From contig NZ_QGDS01000002.1 in the NCBI RefSeq assembly GCF_003149105.1, positions 124,001-188,000 on the forward strand: a stretch of DNA of 64,000 bases, written 5' to 3'. The position numbers and the translations under genes were made by a program. The DNA is from Faecalicatena contorta (GTDB lineage Bacteria; Bacillota; Clostridia; Lachnospirales; Lachnospiraceae). Shown piece after piece: positions 40,955-47,292 of this stretch (the stretch's first letter is position 1; every line of letters begins with the position of its first letter). The notes below the pieces were generated by a model, which saw only the letters and a list, made by a program, of their open reading frames with translations, searched no databases and was not told where the DNA came from.

Positions 40955-41990
40955 ACAAAATCAAGGTATCGGCTTTTTTGAGAGGTATCTAACGGTATGG
41001 GTGCTACTTTGCATGGCGGTGGGTATTCTAATCGGCAAGTTTTTACCCGCCGTCCCCTCACTCTTAGGTCGGTTTGAGTATGCACAGGTGTCCATTCCGA
41101 TTGCCATTTTAATATGGCTGATGATTTTTCCCATGATGCTAAAGGTGGATTTCAAGAGCATTAAGAACGTGGGGAAAAATCCAAAAGGACTTTTTGTAAC
41201 GTGGGTGACAAACTGGCTGATTAAGCCCTTTACCATGTTCGGTATTGCAAGCCTATTTTTCTTTGTGATATTCAAAACGCTCATTCCTGCGGACTTGGCA
41301 AAGGACTATCTGGCCGGGGCCATCCTGCTTGGAGCTGCTCCCTGCACGGCGATGGTATTTGTGTGGAGCCATTTGACAAAGGGCGATCCTGCTTACACGG
41401 TGGTACAGGTTGCAACCAATGACCTCATTATCCTACCTGCCTTTGCGCCAATCGTAGCTTTCCTGCTTGGCGTAGGAGGCGTTTCCATCCCGTGGGATAC
41501 GCTTTTGTTATCGGTGGCGCTGTTTGTTGTCGTTCCCCTTGCGGCGGGTATTATCACGAGGACACAGCTTATCAAACACAAAGGCGAGGATTACTTTAAT
41601 CATACATTCCTGCCGAAATGGAACAACATAACTGTTGCGGGTCTACTTTTGACGCTGATCCTTATTTTCTCGTTTCAGGGTAATGTCATTTTGGAAAACC
41701 CGCTGCACATCGTCTTGATTGCCGTGCCGCTAATTATTCAGACCTTCCTAATTTTCTTTATCGCATACTTGGCAAGCAAGGCGCTCAAGCTGCCGCATAA
41801 CATCGCCGCCCCTGCCGGAATGATCGGTGCATCAAACTTCTTTGAGCTTGCTGTTGCGGTTGCCATCGCCCTGTTTGGCGCACAGTCTCCCGTGGCATTG
41901 GCTACCATTGTCGGCGTACTGACCGAAGTGCCAGTAATGCTAATCCTCGTTAAGATTGCAAATAACACGAAAAGGTGGTTTACAGCATGA
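40941..41990 (+). CDS. acr3: ACR3-family arsenite efflux permease
   Basis: A 349-residue ten-helix transporter; GTG 40941 follows AAGGAGAGTG. The conserved segments are PIAILIWLMIFPMMLKVDFK, GAAPCTAMVFVWSHLTKGDP (containing the essential Cys of ACR3) and the C-terminal GMIGASNFFELAVAVAIALF. ACR3 expels arsenite with the proton gradient. ArsA encoded downstream can turn such a carrier into an ATP-driven pump. The stop overlaps the next start as ATGA. Confidence 0.94.
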   Translation: MGKNKQNQGIGFFERYLTVWVLLCMAVGILIGKFLPAVPSLLGRFEYAQVSIPIAILIWLMIFPMMLKVDFKSIKNVGKNPKGLFVTWVTNWLIKPFTMFGIASLFFFVIFKTLIPADLAKDYLAGAILLGAAPCTAMVFVWSHLTKGDPAYTVVQVATNDLIILPAFAPIVAFLLGVGGVSIPWDTLLLSVALFVVVPLAAGIITRTQLIKHKGEDYFNHTFLPKWNNITVAGLLLTLILIFSFQGNVILENPLHIVLIAVPLIIQTFLIFFIAYLASKALKLPHNIAAPAGMIGASNFFELAVAVAIALFGAQSPVALATIVGVLTEVPVMLILVKIANNTKRWFTA

Positions 41991-43090
41991 AGCAGCTTGC
42001 CATTGATTTTCTCTACCTCGATTTGAATACCTGTGAGCGGTGCATGGCAACGGATGAAACGCTCAAACAGGCGCTTCATGTCCTATCAGGCGTGTTTGAT
42101 ACGCTTGGGTTCGAAGTCAAGGTCAACACCCTCAATATCTCAACGAGGGAACTTGCGAAAGAATACCGCTTTATAAGCTCCCCAACCATCCGTGTGAACG
42201 GCGTGGATATTTGCAGCGAACTTGTGGAAAGCAACTGCGCAGATTGTGGTGATCTTTGCGGTGATAACGTTGACTGCCGGGTGTTCGTCTACGAGGGGCA
42301 AAACTACGAACAGCCGCCCGTACCGATGATCGTGGACGGCATCTTAAAGGCCATCTACGGTGGGCAACCTCAAGTAACAGAAGCCTATACGCTGCCAGAC
42401 AATCTCGAACGATTTTTTACAGGGAAAAGCGGTTGCTGTGATAGCGCCTGTTGCTGTGGTGATGCACCGTCAAACAGTAGTTTAGTGCATAATGAAAAAA
42501 CAGAAGTATCGCAGGCGTACATTTGCTATTGTAATCACGTTACAGAGAATGACATCATCAATGCCATTCAGAACAAGGGCGCCAAAACTGTTGATGAAGT
42601 TATCAAACTGACAGGCGCAATGAAAGACAGCAACTGCGCCGTCAATAATCCCAAAGGTGTATGCTGTTATCCCGATATAGTAAAAATATTCAATCATTAT
42701 AAGGAGAGTGCTACCATGAAAACAATGTCTATTTACGAACCGGCCATGTGCTGTGAAACCGGCATCTGCGGTATCGGAGTCGATCCCGAACTGCTTCGCA
42801 TTTCCACCGTGTTCAATAATCTGCAAAAGAACGGCATTACCGCCGCTCGTTTCAACTTGAACAGCGCCCCGCAAGCATTCATCAACAACACCGACATCAA
42901 CAAGCTCATCATGGGTGATGGCGTGGAGTCTTTACCCGCCACGGTCGTTGACGGAAAAATTGTCAAGACGAAGGCGTACCCCACCAATGCGGAAATCGCA
43001 GCATGGCTGGAAATCCCGGTTTCCTATCTGGAGGCGACTGAAACGAAAAAAGCAGATGGCGGGTGCTGCTGTTCGGAGGGCTGCTGCTAA
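41987..43090 (+). CDS. Fusion protein: DUF2703 + BFD-like [2Fe-2S] + ArsD
   Basis: A 367-residue single frame joining three units. Residues 1-125 are a thioredoxin-like DUF2703 domain (LAIDFLYLDLNTCERCMATD). Residues ~180-235 resemble a Bfd-type [2Fe-2S] domain (YICYCNHVTENDIINAIQNK ... NNPKGVCCYPDIV). Residues 244-367 are ArsD (YEPAMCCETGICGIGVDPEL) with a Cys-rich end (GGCCCSEGCC). ArsD is an arsenite chaperone handing As(III) to ArsA. The ArsD part keeps its own AAGGAGAG site and ATG (42716) with no stop codon between it and the BFD part, so it can probably also be made alone. Start ATG 41987 overlaps the Acr3 stop. Confidence 0.85.
   Translation: MKQLAIDFLYLDLNTCERCMATDETLKQALHVLSGVFDTLGFEVKVNTLNISTRELAKEYRFISSPTIRVNGVDICSELVESNCADCGDLCGDNVDCRVFVYEGQNYEQPPVPMIVDGILKAIYGGQPQVTEAYTLPDNLERFFTGKSGCCDSACCCGDAPSNSSLVHNEKTEVSQAYICYCNHVTENDIINAIQNKGAKTVDEVIKLTGAMKDSNCAVNNPKGVCCYPDIVKIFNHYKESATMKTMSIYEPAMCCETGICGIGVDPELLRISTVFNNLQKNGITAARFNLNSAPQAFINNTDINKLIMGDGVESLPATVVDGKIVKTKAYPTNAEIAAWLEIPVSYLEATETKKADGGCCCSEGCC
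42716..43090 (+). CDS. arsD: ArsD from internal start
   Basis: The ATG at 42716 is 6-7 bp after AAGGAGAG, in the frame of the fusion. It would give a 124-residue ArsD of normal length, starting MKTMSIYEPAMCCETGICG. The vicinal Cys pair, the third N-terminal Cys and the C-terminal Cys pairs of ArsD are present. Whether it is made separately, as part of the fusion, or both, is not decided by the sequence. Its stop overlaps the ArsA start as TAATG. Confidence 0.55.
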   Translation: MKTMSIYEPAMCCETGICGIGVDPELLRISTVFNNLQKNGITAARFNLNSAPQAFINNTDINKLIMGDGVESLPATVVDGKIVKTKAYPTNAEIAAWLEIPVSYLEATETKKADGGCCCSEGCC

Positions 43091-44826
43091 TGAAACAATT
43101 TGATTTGCAACATCTTAACCTCACAAAATATCTGTTCTATACCGGCAAGGGCGGCGTTGGGAAAACCTCTATCGCCTGCGCCACTGCCGTGACCCTTGCC
43201 GACAACGGGAAAAAGGTGCTGCTTGTCAGTACCGATCCTGCTTCTAACTTGCAAGATGTGTTCAGCACCGAGCTTGATGGTAAAGGCGTACCGATTGTGG
43301 AAGTACCGGGACTTTTCGTTGCCAACCTTGACCCGATACAAGCTGCGGCGGAGTATAGGGAAAGTGTTGTCGCACCCTATCGTGAAAAGCTGCCGGAATC
43401 AGTTATTGTCAACATGGAGGAACAGCTTTCCGGCTCCTGTACGGTGGAAATTGCCGCTTTCAACGAGTTTACGAACTTCATTACGGACGAAACGGCCGCA
43501 GAGGAATACGACCATATTATTTTTGATACCGCCCCCACCGGCCACACCCTGCGGATGCTGCAACTGCCGAGCGCATGGAGTAATTTTATCAGCGAAAGCA
43601 CACATGGGGCATCTTGCCTGGGGCAGCTTTCGGGCCTCGAAGATAAAAAGGAAATGTATAAACAAGCAGTGGCTACTTTAGCAAACGGTCAATTGACAAC
43701 CCTTGTCCTTGTATCCCGTCCCGAAAGCTCTCCCCTCAAAGAAGCGGAACGGGCTTCAAGTGAACTTGCTGCCTTGGGCGTTGACAATCAACTTTTGATT
43801 GTCAACGGCGTACTTTCTTCTTTTGACGATAGCATTTCCGAAAGCCTGTATGCCAAACAACAAAAGGCGCTTGCCGATATGCCTGCCGGGTTAAAAGACA
43901 TTGCGGCCTACTTTGTGCCGCTGCGCGCCTACAACATCACAGGCATGGAAAACGTTCGAAATCTGCTCCAAAAAGACAGCCTTACCATGAGCGGTGATAC
44001 CTTAAATACCACCGATATTCCCACGCTTCGCAAAGTCATTGACGATTTGGATGCAAGCGGTAAAAAAGTCATTTTCACGATGGGCAAAGGCGGTGTTGGG
44101 AAAACGACGATTGCCGCCGCCATAGCCCTTGGCCTGTCGGCCAAGGGAAAAAAGGTACACCTGACTACCACCGATCCCGCCGCCCACCTAAAGTTTGTCA
44201 TGGACGAAGCGAGCGGCATTACCATGAGCCATATTGACGAAAAGGAAGAGCTTCGGCGTTATCAGGAAGAAGTGCTGAAAAAAGCGCGGGAAACCATGTC
44301 AGAAGATGATGTTGCCTATGTGGAGGAAGATTTGCGCTCTCCTTGCATACAGGAAATCGCCGTGTTCCGCGCCTTTGCCGAAATTGTTGATCGGGCTGAA
44401 AATGAGGTTGTCGTCATTGATACGGCACCCACCGGCCATACGCTGTTGCTGCTTGATTCCACGCAGAGCTACCACCGTGAGGTTAAACGTACACAAGGGG
44501 ACATCCCGGAAGCGGTTAAAAAGCTGCTGCCCCGGCTCCGCAATGCAGATGAAACGGCGGTTATTATCGTGACCCTTGCCGAAACCACGCCTGTTTTTGA
44601 AGCCATGCGGTTAGAGGAAGATTTGAAACGTGCGGAGATCGCAACAAGATGGTGGGTGATCAATTCCTCCCTGTACGCCACCGAAACGAGCAATGAGCTT
44701 TTGAAAGCCAAAGCAAGCCATGAAGTCGAATGGATCAACAAGGTGGATGAACTTTCCCACGGCTGTTTTGCGGTTATTCGTTGGAGCGCCGAGGATATCC
44801 GGGGAGAAAAATTACTCACCCTTTGA
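43090..44826 (+). CDS. arsA: ArsA arsenite-transport ATPase
   Basis: A 578-residue two-halved ATPase with Walker A motifs FYTGKGGVGKTS (N half) and FTMGKGGVGKTT (C half), and the signal DTAPTGHTLRMLQLP/DTAPTGHTLLLLD in each. The arsenite-binding region (SGSCTVEIAAF and LRSPCIQEIAVF) carries the expected cysteines. It docks on the efflux permease and drives arsenite export, receiving metal from ArsD. ATG 43090 overlaps the ArsD stop. Length is normal for a full A1-A2 ArsA. Confidence 0.95.
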   Translation: MKQFDLQHLNLTKYLFYTGKGGVGKTSIACATAVTLADNGKKVLLVSTDPASNLQDVFSTELDGKGVPIVEVPGLFVANLDPIQAAAEYRESVVAPYREKLPESVIVNMEEQLSGSCTVEIAAFNEFTNFITDETAAEEYDHIIFDTAPTGHTLRMLQLPSAWSNFISESTHGASCLGQLSGLEDKKEMYKQAVATLANGQLTTLVLVSRPESSPLKEAERASSELAALGVDNQLLIVNGVLSSFDDSISESLYAKQQKALADMPAGLKDIAAYFVPLRAYNITGMENVRNLLQKDSLTMSGDTLNTTDIPTLRKVIDDLDASGKKVIFTMGKGGVGKTTIAAAIALGLSAKGKKVHLTTTDPAAHLKFVMDEASGITMSHIDEKEELRRYQEEVLKKARETMSEDDVAYVEEDLRSPCIQEIAVFRAFAEIVDRAENEVVVIDTAPTGHTLLLLDSTQSYHREVKRTQGDIPEAVKKLLPRLRNADETAVIIVTLAETTPVFEAMRLEEDLKRAEIATRWWVINSSLYATETSNELLKAKASHEVEWINKVDELSHGCFAVIRWSAEDIRGEKLLTL

Positions 44827-44838
44827 GGACGAAAGAAA

Positions 44839-45240
44839 ATGAAAAAGGTTGCATTTATCTGTGTGCATAACTCCTGCCGATCTCAAATTGCAGAGGCCCT
44901 TTGCAAGCATTTCGCAGGCGATGTGTTCGAGTGTTATTCCGCCGGAACGGAAACAAAGCCAGAAATCAACCAAGATGCTGTGCGGCTCGTAAAAGAACGC
45001 TATGGAATTGACATGGAAAAGGCGCAGTATTCCAAACTGCTGTCCGACATCCCGCCCGTAGACATTGTTGTTACAATGGGCTGCAATGTGGAGTGTCCTT
45101 TTCTGCCCTGCAAGCACCGAGAGGATTGGGGGCTGGATGACCCCAGCGGCATGGATGATGTCATATTTCTGGAAACCATATCTCTTATCAGAGACAAAAT
45201 TTTAAACCTTAAGGAACGCATCCAAAATGAATCGTTATAG
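44839..45240 (+). CDS. arsC: Arsenate reductase, LMW-phosphatase type
   Basis: A 133-residue arsenate reductase of the low-molecular-weight tyrosine-phosphatase fold. The P-loop is FICVHNSCRSQIAE with catalytic Cys8 and Arg. Further cysteines lie in VTMGCNVECPFLPCKHREDW, as in the thioredoxin- or mycothiol-independent Cys-relay enzymes, and the acid loop is LDDPSGMDD. It turns As(V) into As(III) for export. GAGGACGAAAG precedes the ATG, 12 bp after ArsA. Last gene of the operon; the cassette hairpin begins directly after its stop. Confidence 0.93.
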   Translation: MKKVAFICVHNSCRSQIAEALCKHFAGDVFECYSAGTETKPEINQDAVRLVKERYGIDMEKAQYSKLLSDIPPVDIVVTMGCNVECPFLPCKHREDWGLDDPSGMDDVIFLETISLIRDKILNLKERIQNESL

Positions 45241-45241
45241 G

Positions 45242-45277
45242 AATGGCTGGCAGACGCTTCGACGCCTGCCGGCCATT
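45242..45277 (+). terminator. Hairpin closing cassette 2
   Basis: Stem AATGGC-GGCAG-CG with CG-CTGCC-GCCATT (three 1-nt internal mismatches, CTTCGA loop), followed by TTTATT. It lies 3 bp before repeat R3 and 1 bp after arsC. Confidence 0.85.
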
Positions 45278-45280
45278 TTA

Positions 45281-45330
45281 TTACATCCCAAGTATCTGCC
45301 AGTCAATACTTGCATAAGGACAGTGGAAAT
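45281..45330 (-). repeat. Array repeat R3
   Basis: Minus-strand frame reads FHCPYASIDWQILGM and TAA. Arm of the R1 subtype (CAGTGGAAA). The following + sequence shares ATATGGTA, TATAAT and TGTACAGTAA with R1, so cassettes 1 and 3 have related left ends. Confidence 0.85.
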
Positions 45331-45533
45331 TTGCGGCAACATATGGTACGATAACTTTTAACAAGTATTTGAATTGCTAATTATTTATAATCTGTACAGT
45401 AATTAAAGGCATCCGTAAACTCCTGCTGCAGCCAAATTACGGAGATTATCGGCAAGCACTTTATCTCATATGTGCAACTTATATCAGGTAATTGTCTGTG
45501 AGAATTGATATACTGGAGAAAGGAGTGAAGCAA

Positions 45534-45875
45534 ATGTCTGTTCAAACAATAGAAACAATGGCAAAGTGGGTAGAAAATAACATAACAGAAAGCCCAAGCC
45601 TGCAAGATATGTCATCATATGTTGGTTATTCACCGTATTACTGCTCTACAAAGTTTCGGGAGCACATGGGTATGACATATAAACAATTTCTTGCCCAATG
45701 TAAATTAAAAGCTGCTGCTAATGATCTTTGCATAACCAATGACAGAATAACCGATATTGCTTTTCGATATGGGTACTCGTCATCTGAAGCGTTTGCAAGA
45801 GCTTTTTCACAAGCGTTTCAATGCTCGCCACGCCAATATCGGAAAACTTCCGGTGTTTCTCTTAGCTCACCTTAG
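45534..45875 (+). CDS. AraC-type HTH domain protein, lacking a sensor domain (cassette 3)
   Basis: A 113-residue protein consisting only of the double helix-turn-helix of AraC/XylS regulators: VENNITESPSLQDMSSYVGY, SPYYCSTKFREHMGMTYKQF, then ITDIAFRYGYSSSEAFARAF and CSPRQYRK. GAAAGGAGTGAAG precedes ATG 45534. Full relatives continue with an effector-binding domain, which is absent: the frame ends shortly after the HTH. Like MarA/SoxS it could work without a ligand domain, or it is a truncated remnant. It is 49 bp before the aminopeptidase gene. Confidence 0.83.
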   Translation: MSVQTIETMAKWVENNITESPSLQDMSSYVGYSPYYCSTKFREHMGMTYKQFLAQCKLKAAANDLCITNDRITDIAFRYGYSSSEAFARAFSQAFQCSPRQYRKTSGVSLSSP

Positions 45876-45924
45876 TCTATAGGGCGTATTGCTCCCTCCG
45901 AATTTGTAAATGCGAGGAGATAAA

Positions 45925-46800
45925 ATGTCTGACAAGTTTGGAAGAAATGATCTCTGCTGGTGTGGCAGCGGTCGAAAATATAAGAAATGTCATGGCCCTA
46001 TTGATGAGCAAATTGAAATCTACCGCTTAAAGGGATATGAAGTGCCTTATCGAAAATTGCTTAAAACAAAACAACAGATTGAAGGTATTCGGGAAAGCAG
46101 CAAACGAAACATCGCTTTACTGGATTTCATTGCAAATTATGCGGTTGATGGAATCACCACGGAAGAGCTTGACCGGCTTATCTTCGAAAAAACCAAGGAA
46201 CTGGGAGGCGTTCCAGCAACACTCAATTTTGACGGATACCCTAAGAGCGTGTGTATCTCAATTAATGATGTTGTATGTCATGGTATCCCCTCTGATCGTA
46301 TATTCCTGCGAAACGGCGATATTGTAAATATTGATGTGTCTACAATTTATAACGGATTTTTTTCAGATTCTTCACGCATGTTTTGCATTGGTGCTGTTTC
46401 CGCTGAGAAACAAAAACTGGTTGATGTTGCGAAAGAGTGTGTGGAGCTGGGCATTGAACAGGTAAAACCGTGGGGATTTCTTGGTGATGTTGGGCAAGCT
46501 GTTCAAGACCATGCAAGGGAAAATGGATATTCTGTCGTTCGAGAAATCGGAGGCCACGGTATTGGTCTACAATTTCATGAAGATCCTTGGGTCGGTTATG
46601 TGACAAAGCAAGGAACAGGAATGCTCTTAGTCCCAGGACTTGTTTTTACTGTAGAGCCTATGATAAATATGGGAAAATCCAATATAGTAACAGATAAATG
46701 TGATAATTGGACTATTCGCACTGCTGATGGGAAGCCTTCTGCGCAATGGGAAAAACAGGTGTTAGTAACCGAAACTGGTTATGAGGTGTTGGCATATTAA
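45925..46800 (+). CDS. map: Methionine aminopeptidase with N-terminal SEC-C motif
   Basis: A 291-residue type I methionine aminopeptidase; ATG 45925 follows GCGAGGAG. The N-terminus has a SEC-C zinc motif (FGRNDLCWCGSGRKYKKCHG). The pita-bread fold has all five metal ligands: Asp in NIDVSTIYNG, Asp in FFSDSSRMF, His in GGHGIGLQFHEDP, Glu in FTVEPMINMG and Glu in EKQVLVTETG. It removes initiator methionine. As cargo in a mobile cassette it would be an additional copy beside the host's own enzyme, which is unusual. It could give tolerance to aminopeptidase inhibitors of the fumagillin kind; that idea is speculative. Confidence 0.93.
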   Translation: MSDKFGRNDLCWCGSGRKYKKCHGPIDEQIEIYRLKGYEVPYRKLLKTKQQIEGIRESSKRNIALLDFIANYAVDGITTEELDRLIFEKTKELGGVPATLNFDGYPKSVCISINDVVCHGIPSDRIFLRNGDIVNIDVSTIYNGFFSDSSRMFCIGAVSAEKQKLVDVAKECVELGIEQVKPWGFLGDVGQAVQDHARENGYSVVREIGGHGIGLQFHEDPWVGYVTKQGTGMLLVPGLVFTVEPMINMGKSNIVTDKCDNWTIRTADGKPSAQWEKQVLVTETGYEVLAY

Positions 46801-46852
46801 TGAACAGTTAGGAATAACCAGAATTTCTTATTATGAGCATAATGAGAACCTA

Positions 46853-46894
46853 AATGAGCAGACCCAGCTCCTTGCAGAACTGGACCTACTCATT
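46853..46894 (+). terminator. Hairpin closing cassette 3
   Basis: Stem AATGAG-AG-AC-CCAG with CTGG-AC-CT-CTCATT (small internal mismatches, 12-nt loop), 4 bp before repeat R4. The T-tract is short (ATTATTA). Confidence 0.7.
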
Positions 46895-46898
46895 ATTA

Positions 46899-46948
46899 CT
46901 ACATGCCAAGAATAGTCCAGACAATCCTTGCATAAAGACGGTGAACGG
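46899..46948 (-). repeat. Array repeat R4
   Basis: Minus-strand frame reads KSVHRLYARIVWTILGM and TAG. Its first 20 bases (TACATGCCAAGAATAGTCCA after the C) are identical to the end of the DUF3852 gene. The arm matches R2. A minus-strand ATG with AAGGAGA (46964) starts just outside it and reads across in another frame. Confidence 0.9.
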
Positions 46949-46996
46949 ATTTTTGTTTTCATTTTAATTCTCCTTACATCTTCTATAATATTCTGG

Positions 46997-47025
46997 TTGA
47001 CAATGATTGCAATCTTGCATATAAT
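46997..47025 (+). promoter_or_regulatory. Promoter of the riboswitch-controlled ATPase
   Basis: Perfect TTGACA and TATAAT with a 17-bp spacer, about 60 bp upstream of the riboswitch. Confidence 0.88.
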
Positions 47026-47083
47026 ATATAGAATCTCTTTGCACTGCATTACATTCAGCATGAATGCGAGATCAACAGTACAA

Positions 47084-47178
47084 ACTGAGCAGGCGATGAA
47101 CCTTTTTGTAAAGGTCATGGGGCCGGGCCGCCCAATGAGCGGCAACAGATTGCAATTTGAGCACATCTGTGGGACAGT
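47084..47178 (+). ncRNA. NiCo (czcD) riboswitch
   Basis: The leader reads ACTGAGCAGGCGATGAACC ... GGTCATGGGGCCGGGCCG ... GCGGCAACAGAT ... ATCTGTGGGACAGT. These blocks, in this order and pairing (GACC/GGTC-like, GGCCG/CGGC, ACAGAT/ATCTGT), match the four-way-junction cobalt/nickel-sensing NiCo riboswitch class as I remember it. A possible expression stem follows (TGTTCCAT 47184-47191 with ATGGAACA 47216-47223, with a T-run inside). It would turn on the P-type ATPase when Co2+ or Ni2+ is high. Confidence 0.85.
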
Positions 47179-47292
47179 AGTATGTTCCATAGGTGTGCTA
47201 TTTTTTATACCCTGATGGAACACATGACCCCGAAATGGAGTGCCATAGAGCTATCAAACGACTGCCGAAAGGCTAAAACGGAGGTAACTTTT

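Noticed and set aside
46810-46905. Protein-like stretch after the aminopeptidase stop (YYEHNENLNEQTQLLAELDL)
   Set aside because: It coincides with the cassette hairpin, has no start, and the apparent heptads come from the paired arms.
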